Below are positions 43,287-51,359 of a DNA stretch of 64,000 nucleotides, piece after piece. The position numbers and the translations under genes were made by a program. The number at the start of each line of letters is the position of its first letter. The stretch's first letter is position 1. The notes beneath the pieces are model-generated. The model was not told the DNA's origin. It did not search any database and was given only the letters and a program-made list of their open reading frames with translations. The stretch covers positions 186,001-250,000 of the forward strand of contig NZ_NIXK01000007.1 in NCBI RefSeq assembly GCF_002763455.1. Direction: 5' to 3'. Source of the stretch: Lentibacillus sediminis. GTDB taxonomy: Bacteria > Bacillota > Bacilli > Bacillales > Amphibacillaceae.

Positions 43287-43493
43287 TTAACCGCTATTTA
43301 TTACGAAATAACCTTCAGTGGCTCTGCCACCGGCTTGGAAAATAATATCCCTGAAACAAATCATAAAATTAGGTTCCAGTTCCCCTCGCATTTCTATTTT
43401 ATTATATCTGATTTCCGACATCATCCACGCATATCTGAAGCCGTGCTTCCGGTAGTACTCAAGAATCAGCTCGAGATGCTCGATATTCTCCAC
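43287..43493 (-). CDS. Small protein following the PIN gene (68 aa), unknown
   Basis: A 68-residue frame whose GTG start is 1 nt after the stop of the PIN-domain gene, suggesting translational coupling. The sequence (LELILEYYRKHGFRYAWMMS, MRGELEPNFMICFRDIIFQAGG) has no span or known motif. It may be a third member of the HTH-PIN module or a chance frame. Confidence 0.45.
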   Translation of the reverse strand: MENIEHLELILEYYRKHGFRYAWMMSEIRYNKIEMRGELEPNFMICFRDIIFQAGGRATEGYFVINSG

Positions 43494-43494
43494 T

Positions 43495-44079
43495 TTACGT
43501 TAAGTGGGTATAGAAATCTCTTGGGTGAATGCGCTGGATCAGACCGATCGAAGAAGGGAAGCGTCGATCATTAGTAGTAAGTATGTAATCACAGTCTTCT
43601 TGAATTGCAGTTATCCAAACATGGAAGTCATCCTGATCGAAATGATAAAGTGGCTCCTCCATCTCTTGTGTCGAAGCAATTTGCTGTGCCATTTCATTAT
43701 CACACCCGCTTAATTCTATTAAAACTTCTCCAATAGGACGATGCTCCCGTAGAATTGTTTCCACATTGTATCGACCAATCTTACTGTTAGCAGGCAAACC
43801 TTGGTAGTATTCCAGAATTGGATATACAAATTTATTTAAAAATGCTTCAATTTCCTGGTGATTATATTTCAACAAACTTTTTCCTCTCCCCAGCCCCTGT
43901 GAGGCATTTCTGACAAATTCAAACAAGCAGACAGTTGATACAACCGGGTGAAACAAATAAGGTTTCCGGGCTGCTTTTAGAATCTTGCGGTTGATGCCGT
44001 TCTTGCGTAAGGCTCCACACAAAACGGTTGTATCAATAAACACTACGGGAGGCCTCGGGGAATCAAAGATTAAATTCAT
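43495..44079 (-). CDS. PIN-domain putative ribonuclease toxin
   Basis: A 194-residue PIN-fold protein. Acidic metal-site candidates are D16 in VVFIDTTVLCGAL, Glu in VCLFEFVRNA, and Asp residues in DDFHVWITAIQEDCDYILTTNDRRF. This is the VapC-type arrangement, in which the protein cleaves RNA. The gene overlaps the upstream HTH gene by 17 nt, as toxins overlap antitoxins. Activity is inferred, not shown. Confidence 0.75.
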   Translation of the reverse strand: MNLIFDSPRPPVVFIDTTVLCGALRKNGINRKILKAARKPYLFHPVVSTVCLFEFVRNASQGLGRGKSLLKYNHQEIEAFLNKFVYPILEYYQGLPANSKIGRYNVETILREHRPIGEVLIELSGCDNEMAQQIASTQEMEEPLYHFDQDDFHVWITAIQEDCDYILTTNDRRFPSSIGLIQRIHPRDFYTHLT

Positions 44080-44722
44080 CTACATCCCCCGCTTCCCGGT
44101 TCTTCTTATCTATTTGCTTTAATATTTCTTCAGCTTCCTTATCCTGTGCATCTGAAGTAATAAATTCACTACCGGGTATGCGCCAATGTCCGCCTTCCGT
44201 TTTATAAGCCCCGGTAAATTTGCCATTTTCACACATCCGGCGAATCGTCTGATCACTCAGCCCCAATTTCTTCGCGGTTTGGTTTGTCGTATAAAACCTC
44301 GTTTCTCGTTGCCCATACAGTACAGGACTTTCTCTTATTTGTTCATCAGTAATCGACCAGTTGGATTTTTTACTGGCAGCCAATAAGGAGGCCAGTATTT
44401 TTTTCTGCCACATCACTGGGTCCCCTTCTGCCAATTGGCTGATCAGTTCAACATATTCAATCAAATATTCATAAGCTCTTTCCCTTTCCTGCTTGGCAAA
44501 AGCCTGCTCCATTTTTTCTTCCGTCTCCCGGAGCAAGGCAAGATGCTTCAAGTCGGGAAAACGTAATGGCACGTTTGAAAATATGGGAGAGTCTATATGA
44601 AAGCGCTGGATAGTTTGCTCAATGGTAACTTTAAATATCGTTTTTGCTTTATCCTCATCAATCTGCGAAAGAATTTCTACACTTTCCCACATTTGAGCGC
44701 GTTCCTGCTTAGACATGTACAT
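44063..44722 (-). CDS. Excisionase/MerR-type HTH protein, putative antitoxin
   Basis: About 219 residues. An N-terminal helical region of ~140 residues has no recognised family. A C-terminal MerR-like/excisionase helix-turn-helix follows (FYTTNQTAKKLGLSDQTIRR, then MCENGKFTGAYKTEGGHWRIP). The acidic tail EEILKQIDKKNREAGDVDEF could contact the PIN partner encoded by the overlapping gene. The start is ATG 44722 or GTG 44725; GGGAGG fits both. By analogy with DNA-binding antitoxins it should repress its own operon. Confidence 0.7.
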   Translation of the reverse strand: MYMSKQERAQMWESVEILSQIDEDKAKTIFKVTIEQTIQRFHIDSPIFSNVPLRFPDLKHLALLRETEEKMEQAFAKQERERAYEYLIEYVELISQLAEGDPVMWQKKILASLLAASKKSNWSITDEQIRESPVLYGQRETRFYTTNQTAKKLGLSDQTIRRMCENGKFTGAYKTEGGHWRIPGSEFITSDAQDKEAEEILKQIDKKNREAGDVDEFNL

Positions 44723-44863
44723 CACTTTCGCCACCTCCCTTTGATGTTTAAATTATATCACAAAAAGTCAACAAATCCAACAAAAACAACAATTTAATGA
44801 TAACTAAAAGAGAGCCCTGCTATAGACTCTCTTCTCCTCAAATCGAATACGTCTAACACAAAC

Positions 44864-45178
44864 CTATAAACTAAGCAATTTCATCAAATCAATTAACTGA
44901 TCAGGCTGCTCTGTATCAACAGCTGCTTTATTTTTACCGACCTTGCCACACTTACCACATTGGTGGATAAGCTGATATCCTTTTTTGCTGCTGTAATCGA
45001 TTCCAATCGGTTTCATCAACCCGCCGCACGCACTGGCGCGGTCACCGGGCTGCTGATCCATGTGCTTGGAATACAAGCAATATGGACAATGGTTGCGAAA
45101 ACTTCCATTTGTTACTGGTTGAACATGCGAGGCGCATTGCCGACATTGAAACGGTGTATTTTCTGTTTTTCTGCTCAC
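44864..45178 (-). CDS. RNHCP domain zinc-ribbon protein
   Basis: A 104-residue cysteine-rich protein carrying the RNHCPYCLYSKHMD motif that names the RNHCP domain, plus a leading CRQCASHV pair and a trailing CGKCGKVGKNKA, together two likely zinc sites. GTG 45178 is chosen because GGAGGAG lies 6 nt upstream. Role unknown; zinc ribbons of this kind suggest nucleic-acid binding. Confidence 0.85.
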   Translation of the reverse strand: MSRKTENTPFQCRQCASHVQPVTNGSFRNHCPYCLYSKHMDQQPGDRASACGGLMKPIGIDYSSKKGYQLIHQCGKCGKVGKNKAAVDTEQPDQLIDLMKLLSL

Positions 45179-45199
45179 GTGCCACTCCTCCAAGATGAA

Positions 45200-45524
45200 T
45201 TTATCTATCTTGGAGGCAGGGTTCCGTTTTGTTTTCCTGCAGATGCAGTTTCAGGCTTTTGCGGCGATTTTACTCATTCACCGCCAGGTTCTGCCCGGCG
45301 ATTACTTCAAGTTCCTGCTTCACTTGAACTTGTTTCATCTCAAGATCCGGACCCCGATTGGTTTTATGTTAATGTGCCAACCACTGTAAGACGGAGCGGC
45401 TCCACCTTCCACTGGTACGTGCTCCTCCGCAATCACTGACAATGGCATCCGTCCCCTATCCGGCACGAGCGGTGAACAGTTTTTTAGTCAAACTTTTTCC
45501 TCCTGTTGCGTCTATGGCAGACGT
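45200..45524 (-). pseudogene. Possible decayed small gene, unknown
   Basis: This gap is otherwise empty. On the minus strand, GGAGG precedes TTG ACT AAA..., which stops after 11 codons. Protein-like sequence then continues in two other frames: VPDRGRMPLSVIAEEHVPVE, then MKQVQVKQELEVIAGQNLAV (linked to the former by an ATGA overlap), then a third frame VKSPQKPETASAGKQNG. This could be one gene broken by frameshifts. A 160-codon plus-strand frame also crosses the area but lacks a start signal. Confidence 0.3.
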
Positions 45525-45584
45525 ATTCAACTATAGTATAACAGATATTGACTGAACAACGATCCGAAATTCAGAAAAATCCCT

Positions 45585-46319
45585 TCAATCTTTCACCGCC
45601 ACCATCATCAAAAACATCGGTCGCCGGTATTCATCCTGCATTTCCGGATATTTCGCCATGGCCTCCGGAGTTGGCTCGGGTTCAGAAACCTCTGTCACGC
45701 GAAAACCTGCCCGAATTACTGTATTAAAATAGGTGGCAATCGAGCGATGGTATTTCTCCACATCCATTCCGAGAAACTGTGTCTGCCGCAGTCCTTCCTT
45801 CTGATAATCATCAACCGGCCAATAAAGCCGCTCCCCTTCCGCACTGTAATACCAGTCCTGAGCGGCACGTGCTGTGAAAATTGGATGTTCCACCGAGAGG
45901 ACGAAACTGCCGCCTGGCATCAGATAACGATAGACTTTCTGGCAAATGCTTTGAAAATCCTCCACATAATGAAGCGCAAGCGAGCTGACCACCACATCAA
46001 ATTCATCTGCCGGAAAATCAACCTCCTCCATCGCCAGCCGGTAGTATTCAATAGCCGAATCATCGGTCAATTCTCTGGCACGCGCCAGCATCTTTTCAGA
46101 AATATCCACCCCCACCACCGAGCGGGCCTGCTGCTGTCGCGCATAGCGGCAATGCCAGCCAAAGCCGCAGCCCAAGTCGAGCACAAGCTTGTCCTTAAGA
46201 TTGGGAAACATTTTACGAAAGGCCGACCACTCTCCAGCTGCACTTAAGCCTTCCACGGATCGATTCATCTGACTGTATTGTTTGAAAAATTCAGGGTCAT
46301 CATACTTGTTTTGTTTCAA
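45585..46319 (-). CDS. Class I SAM-dependent methyltransferase
   Basis: A 244-residue methyltransferase with motif I VLDLGCGFGWHCRYA, the acidic GVDISEKML, and post-motifs FDVVVSSLALHYVEDF and LMPGGSFVLSVEHPIF. It belongs to the UbiE/Methyltransf_11 type that acts on small molecules. TTG 46319 follows GGAGGG at 8 nt. Substrate not predictable. Confidence 0.87.
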   Translation of the reverse strand: MKQNKYDDPEFFKQYSQMNRSVEGLSAAGEWSAFRKMFPNLKDKLVLDLGCGFGWHCRYARQQQARSVVGVDISEKMLARARELTDDSAIEYYRLAMEEVDFPADEFDVVVSSLALHYVEDFQSICQKVYRYLMPGGSFVLSVEHPIFTARAAQDWYYSAEGERLYWPVDDYQKEGLRQTQFLGMDVEKYHRSIATYFNTVIRAGFRVTEVSEPEPTPEAMAKYPEMQDEYRRPMFLMMVAVKD

Positions 46320-46486
46320 TGTTTAACCCTCCAATCAGTAGGATTATATCTCAAATTATGTCCTAATTTAACACAAATTTCGAAACTCCCTGTTATTGCA
46401 GAAACTATTTAATTTGTTTTTTCTCTTACAATAATTCTTTTGGCTGGTCATTGACATTTCGATTGTTCCCTCCTCTTATGCATCTA

Positions 46487-47368
46487 TCATTCGTGTACGG
46501 TCACAATTACACCATCTATATTGTCTCCTGAAATCTCATAGTCAAGATCCTCCGGTATATTAATAGTCATGTTTTCGGAAAAAGGGTAATAAGTAACAGT
46601 AAATTTTTCACCTTCCACCTCAGCAGAAACCTCCTTTTCCTCTTTAAGATAATCCAAATACTCTTCTAAAGCAAAATTCTTTTCCTTCATAATCGCACTA
46701 TGCGGTAAACCAACATATCGAATATGCCAAGGCTCGTATTCGATTCCTGTGATGTCAACTTTATTCGCTGGATAGCGTAAAATAAAACCGTATTTCCAGG
46801 CGTTTTTATCAATCCACTCTGCTTCAGGTGCGTTGTACATGGACATTTGGGTGGTGGACCCTACATCAACCGCCAACCCAAGATTGTGTTCACTATGACC
46901 TGCTGGCAAGGCATAGTCAGCTCCCTTTTCTTCGTAAAGCTCATTTTGTCTTTCAAAACTCCGAAAACCGCTGCTGATCAAAAAATTATTAACCCCATCT
47001 TCTCTGGCGGCATCAACCATCTTTGAAAACTTTTGCGCCATCACCTTTGACAAGTGAATAGTATCATCTAGTAACCCATATCCCTTCGTCAATTCTCTAT
47101 GGTTAAATAAATTTATAATATCTGTTTTAACACTTTCTTTTCGAACGGGATACTCCCTGTTAACCAACAACAATTTTCCTTTATATATTTGTTTTTCTGT
47201 GATTTTAATCTTTTGAGTGTTTTCCGAGTCCCCCTCGATCAATTCACCTTCTTTTTGCTCTCCCTGATTTATTTTAATATCCCTTGGATCTTCGAAAAAA
47301 GGTGTGATATGATAAACGGCAAAACCCAGGGCCAATAGTAAAAAACAATAAAAAAACCACTTCTTCAT
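46487..47368 (-). CDS. VanY-type D-Ala-D-Ala carboxypeptidase
   Basis: A 293-residue membrane-anchored M15B peptidase that trims the terminal D-Ala from peptidoglycan precursors. One N-terminal span is followed by the zinc motifs S159-EHNLGLAVD (H161, D168) and EPWH (E212, H215). A C-terminal beta domain of ~65 residues follows. It lies just after vanS- and vanR-like genes, so it is likely induced by wall-active compounds. No vanH, ligase or vanX gene is present, so full glycopeptide resistance is not implied. Confidence 0.9.
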   Translation of the reverse strand: MKKWFFYCFLLLALGFAVYHITPFFEDPRDIKINQGEQKEGELIEGDSENTQKIKITEKQIYKGKLLLVNREYPVRKESVKTDIINLFNHRELTKGYGLLDDTIHLSKVMAQKFSKMVDAAREDGVNNFLISSGFRSFERQNELYEEKGADYALPAGHSEHNLGLAVDVGSTTQMSMYNAPEAEWIDKNAWKYGFILRYPANKVDITGIEYEPWHIRYVGLPHSAIMKEKNFALEEYLDYLKEEKEVSAEVEGEKFTVTYYPFSENMTINIPEDLDYEISGDNIDGVIVTVHE

Positions 47369-47471
47369 TTTTTAGTTTCCTCCTTTTCCTGACTTATCTA
47401 AAGGATAGGAAAAACTTTTTAAAAAAAGAGTGGGGCAAACTTTAAATTTTTCTTAAATCCTAAGCCTGGAT

Positions 47472-48584
47472 TTAAACATTGTCCATTTTATTTTTATCCT
47501 GAGGTAAACGAACTTCAAATATCGTACGTATTATGCTGCTGTCAGCAGTAATTGTTCCATTATGCTGTTCCACTATATTTTTTGCAATGAACAGGCCAAG
47601 ACCTGTACCATCATCCTGATACGTTCTTGCTTTGTCATCGGTATAATACATATCAAAGATATATGGGAGATCATCCGAAGAAATGCTATTTCCATAATTG
47701 ATAATTTGAACAACCACTTCCCCTGGATCATTAAATCCATTAATATCTACAAACTCACCATCGCCTCCATATCTATTTGCATTAATCAGAATATTTTCGA
47801 ATACACGTGCCAATAACTCTCCATCACCCAAAATAGGTAAATCGGGAGTCATATTCATTCGAGCTTTTAGACTATTTTGCTCAAAGACAGGATATAATTC
47901 TTCTTTTAGTTGTTTTAACAGATCACTTAAATTAATATGCTTTTCTTCCACTGGCAGCATACCATAGTTCATCCTCGTAATTTCGAATAATTCATTAATA
48001 AGTCCTTCCAACCGCTGTGATTTGGTAAAGGCAATTTTTAAATAATGTCTGGTCTGTTCTCTCGTCAGATTTTCATCTTTTAAGATTAAATCTAAATAAC
48101 CCAAAACAGAAGAAAGTGGTGTTCGCAAATCATGAGCCAGATTTACGACTAACTGATCTTTACTGCTTTCTGAAAAATCTCCTCTCTCTATTGCTTCTTT
48201 CAATTTTTCACTTGCTAAATTAATATCCTGTGCAATATCACTAAGTTCATCGTTTGATTGGATATGTACCCGGTGATTAAAGTCACCATGAGCAAGATTA
48301 TGAATTCCGTTTGAAATCTCTTTAAAATATACCGAATAACGCTTCGTCAGTAAAAAGAAGAACAATATCGAAAGTGGGATAAATAGCAGTAAAAAAAAGT
48401 TGATTTCACCAATATTGCCTATGAATAATCGGAACTGAGCTAACGGATCCCCATAACTAACCATTGTTCGATAATAAAATTGAAGGCCCTTATAGATTAG
48501 AAATGTTATAACACCAGAGCAAAGCATGCTTAACCCAAATAACAGGACCATTTTTGTGCGAAAACTTCCAGCTATTTTACCCAT
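47472..48584 (-). CDS. VanS-like sensor histidine kinase
   Basis: A ~370-residue sensor with two spans, a HAMP region (SNGIHNLAHGDFNHRV), the phospho-acceptor box NLAHDLRTPLSSVLGY and the ATPase motifs (NILINANRYG, DDGTGLGLFIA). Domain order and surroundings match VanS of vanB-type clusters. ATG 48584 overlaps the vanR-like stop; GTG 48602 is an alternative. Confidence 0.9.
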   Translation of the reverse strand: MGKIAGSFRTKMVLLFGLSMLCSGVITFLIYKGLQFYYRTMVSYGDPLAQFRLFIGNIGEINFFLLLFIPLSILFFFLLTKRYSVYFKEISNGIHNLAHGDFNHRVHIQSNDELSDIAQDINLASEKLKEAIERGDFSESSKDQLVVNLAHDLRTPLSSVLGYLDLILKDENLTREQTRHYLKIAFTKSQRLEGLINELFEITRMNYGMLPVEEKHINLSDLLKQLKEELYPVFEQNSLKARMNMTPDLPILGDGELLARVFENILINANRYGGDGEFVDINGFNDPGEVVVQIINYGNSISSDDLPYIFDMYYTDDKARTYQDDGTGLGLFIAKNIVEQHNGTITADSSIIRTIFEVRLPQDKNKMDNV

Positions 48585-49272
48585 AAAAGGCATACCCGAC
48601 ACCCCACACCGTTTTAATCCATTTATTCTTTTGTTTATCTTCTTTCAGTTTTTTCCGTATCGTACGAATGTGGACCATAACAGTATTACCACCTTCAAAG
48701 TATGCTTCTCCCCATACCTTCTGAAAAATGTTCTCGACACTATAAACTTTCTTTGGATGACTGGCTAATAAATACAGGATATCAAATTCCTTCGGCGTTA
48801 GTTCAATGTTTTCGCCATATACAGTAACGATACGTTGATCAGGAGAAATAACCAACCCTCCATATTCCAAGGTTGTTTCACTATCTGTTTCACGATGATT
48901 CAGCTTTATAAAGCGTCTCAATTGAGCATTTACACGAGCAACCAATTCAATAGGGATGAACGGTTTGGTTACATAATCATCTGCTCCGATCGCTAATCCA
49001 TGTACCTTATCGAAATCAGATGTTTTGGCGCTCAAAAAAATAATGGGCATATTATGTTGTTCCCGAACATGACGGGCTACCTCATATCCATCCATTTTTG
49101 GCATCATAATATCCAAAATCAGCAACTCAATTGGCTGAGTCTTGATATAATGAATAGCTTCTTGACCATCAGCTACTTTTATCACACTAAAACCTTCTTT
49201 TTCCAAATGGATTGCAACAAGATCTGCAATCTCCTTCTCATCATCGGCTATTAAAATCGATATACGTTTCAT
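48577..49272 (-). CDS. VanR-like response regulator (OmpR family)
   Basis: A 231-residue regulator: receiver domain with phospho-acceptor D54 (LLILDIMMPKMDGY), K at FKPF-like TKPFIP, and a C-terminal winged helix (ELTPKEFDILYLLASHPKKV, VMVHIRTIRKKL). It overlaps the kinase gene. It probably controls the whole R-S-Y unit and its carboxypeptidase. Confidence 0.93.
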   Translation of the reverse strand: MKRISILIADDEKEIADLVAIHLEKEGFSVIKVADGQEAIHYIKTQPIELLILDIMMPKMDGYEVARHVREQHNMPIIFLSAKTSDFDKVHGLAIGADDYVTKPFIPIELVARVNAQLRRFIKLNHRETDSETTLEYGGLVISPDQRIVTVYGENIELTPKEFDILYLLASHPKKVYSVENIFQKVWGEAYFEGGNTVMVHIRTIRKKLKEDKQKNKWIKTVWGVGYAFYG

Positions 49273-49329
49273 ATTCTACTCCCTATATTATGTATCTTTC
49301 ATACATATTGTAGCTTTAAAATAAAGTTT

Positions 49330-49530
49330 GATCAAAATATCTAAAAGTGTGTGTCAAAAACGAGGATGAAAAGGACCGAGAAGTCCAGATCGCGGCATAG
49401 TTTTGACGGGCGGAGCATATGCTTTTAAATACGTGAGTAGCGGAAAAGCAAGCCAACGAAGAAATTCGATGTGTCATTTTCACCGGAGCTTTTTGAACAT
49501 CCTCCAAAAGGTAAAAAAGCTGACATGGAA
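49330..49530. repeat. Suspected dispersed repeat between vanR-like gene and flotillin
   Basis: The segment carries GGAC-GAGAAG-GTCC-like and AGCATATGCT self-complementary words. A 73-codon minus-strand frame without a good ribosome site crosses it. The stretch with AAGAAATTCGATGTGTCATT looks to me like a block that recurs in Bacillaceae genomes, but this is recollection and needs a search. The rest of the 49273-49641 gap holds only the flotillin terminator. Confidence 0.35.
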
Positions 49531-49572
49531 AATCCAACTTGCAGTATAACCTTATTTTACTATTATCATAAG

Positions 49573-49605
49573 AACCCCTTTAGACAAATTTCACCTAAAG
49601 GGGTT
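49573..49605 (-). terminator. Terminator of the flotillin gene
   Basis: AACCCCTTTAG (49573-49583) and CTAAAGGGGTT (49595-49605) form a perfect 11-bp stem after the flotillin gene; the following minus-strand sequence is only moderately T-rich. Confidence 0.75.
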
Positions 49606-49641
49606 CAATGTTATTACAGTTACACATCCGTCATAATCCAA

Positions 49642-51174
49642 CTATTCTTCCTCTGTCTCCTGTGTCTTGCTGTCAGGCTTTTCAACCTCATCTGTATACT
49701 GCTGAGATTCTTCTGCCAGCGACTCAACGTCCTCAGCCGCTTCCTCCGCCGAAGCCTCCTGATAATGGCCTACCTGCTCCTGCCCGGAATCAAAGCTATT
49801 GACCGTCCCGCGCGATACATAGCTTTCCAGCATTGCTTTCAAATCCATACCTGTCGCCTCTTTTAGGGATTCCTGAATACCGAGCATCGTCGAGGTCACA
49901 CTGCCAGCTATTTTCGCCGAGCCGCCTCGGGAATTTTCTCCACCCATATCGATTACCTTCATATCTTTAATTTGTGAAATTGGCGCAGAGACTTTTTCCG
50001 CATAATCAGGCAGCACATTGAGCAGCATTTCCAAAACAGCCGCTTCGCCGTATTGCTCCATTGCCTTGGCCATGCGCTCTTTGGATTCGGCTTCGGCCAG
50101 ACCGCGCTGGCGGATAACTTCTGCCTCGGACTCACCCTTGATCCGCTCATTTTCCGCTTCGGCCTGGGCCCTTCTGGTTGTTTCGTATGCCTCGGCATCA
50201 GCAATGGAGCGGCGCCGTTTGTTTTCCTCTTCTTCCAGTTCAACAGCGCGCTGCTTCTCAATATACTGGACTTGCAGCTCTTCTTCTTTCACCTGCTGGG
50301 CAAGACGATGGCGTTCCAATTCTCCTGCTTGGTCCGCTTTCGCTCTTGCCCGGTTCGTTTCTTCTTCAAATGCCGCTTCCTTAATGTCTTTATTTTTTCT
50401 CGATTCGGCAACCTCTGTGAGGCGTTGGATTTCTTCGTCCTTTGCCTCCTGATCATTTCTCGCATGATAAATCCGCGTTTCCCTGTCAGCATCGGACTCC
50501 GCCTTATTCGCCTTCTTCTGAACCTCCGCAATATGCGGCCGCCCAAGGGCATCAATGTAGCCATTCTCTTTATCGACATCTTCCACATCATTCAGGGCAA
50601 ACGAAGTGATTTCAAAGCCCATGCCTTTTAAATCAGACTCGGCAATCCGCTTCACCTGTGTGTTGACTTCCTTGAAATCATTGTAAATCTTCTCAATCGG
50701 CAGGGACGCAATGATCGAGCGCAAATGCCCGTTCAGCACATCCTTCAGCTCCGATTCCCGTTCGCGCTGTTCTTTCCCCAGAAATTTCTCAGCAAAATTG
50801 GCCATAATCTCCAGCTCACTGCCAATACTGATAACAGCCGTACTTGCTACCCGAACCGGAATACCCTCTTTTGTATAAGCCTTCTCCGAGTTGACATTCA
50901 GCTGAAAAGAAGTCAGATCAATCGGCGTGGAAGTCTGAAACATGCGCAGACGATACCCGCCGCCGCGGATGATCTTCACCGAGCGGCCATTGTTATCCTC
51001 GAACACATTCTTTTCCTTCTGCGGATCGCCAAGCTTCGGCCCTGTAACCACCAGCGCCTCATTGGAGCTGGCCGTCTTATAGCGCATCCGGAAAATAATC
51101 AGCGTAACAATCCCGCCAAGGAGCACCACCGCTCCAACAACTCCAAGAATAATAAATAATAACGTTTCCTGCAT
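49642..51174 (-). CDS. floT: Flotillin-like membrane scaffold protein
   Basis: A 510-residue flotillin (B. subtilis FloT is 509). One N-terminal span (LLFIILGVVGAVVLLGGIV) anchors it, an SPFH/band-7 domain follows (about 45-200), then a long Ala/Glu-rich coiled coil (~220-380, repeats such as AEAENERIKGESEAEVIRQRG), a conserved DYAEKVSAPISQIKDMKVID region and an acidic tail. It organises membrane microdomains. ATG 51174 follows GAGGGGGAA. No yuaF/floA-type partner gene is adjacent. Confidence 0.93.
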   Translation of the reverse strand: MQETLLFIILGVVGAVVLLGGIVTLIIFRMRYKTASSNEALVVTGPKLGDPQKEKNVFEDNNGRSVKIIRGGGYRLRMFQTSTPIDLTSFQLNVNSEKAYTKEGIPVRVASTAVISIGSELEIMANFAEKFLGKEQRERESELKDVLNGHLRSIIASLPIEKIYNDFKEVNTQVKRIAESDLKGMGFEITSFALNDVEDVDKENGYIDALGRPHIAEVQKKANKAESDADRETRIYHARNDQEAKDEEIQRLTEVAESRKNKDIKEAAFEEETNRARAKADQAGELERHRLAQQVKEEELQVQYIEKQRAVELEEEENKRRRSIADAEAYETTRRAQAEAENERIKGESEAEVIRQRGLAEAESKERMAKAMEQYGEAAVLEMLLNVLPDYAEKVSAPISQIKDMKVIDMGGENSRGGSAKIAGSVTSTMLGIQESLKEATGMDLKAMLESYVSRGTVNSFDSGQEQVGHYQEASAEEAAEDVESLAEESQQYTDEVEKPDSKTQETEEE

Positions 51175-51318
51175 AAGTAAAATTCCCCCTCTAATATTAT
51201 CCATCCCATTCCACAATCACTATATGTAAAATAGGCGGTTATATATGTAATACCGATTGACTAAGCAAAAGGTTTCAGTATTTATGGAAATAATTGATTA
51301 GTTATTTTATATGAAAAA

Positions 51319-51352
51319 CAGCCGCTCCTTGGTTCAATATCAAGGAGCAGCC
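51319..51352 (-). terminator. Terminator of the penicillin acylase gene
   Basis: CAGCCGCTCCTTG (51319-51331) pairs with CAAGGAGCAGCC (51341-51352), a long GC-rich stem; the minus strand then reads TTTTTCAT. Confidence 0.85.
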
Positions 51353-51359
51353 GCCATCA

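Noticed and set aside
44960-45439. 159-codon plus-strand frame
   Set aside because: Runs antisense through the RNHCP gene, lacks a ribosome site, and shows no recognisable domain.
46487-49272. Complete vancomycin-resistance cluster
   Set aside because: Only regulator, sensor and carboxypeptidase genes are present; vanH, ligase and vanX are missing.
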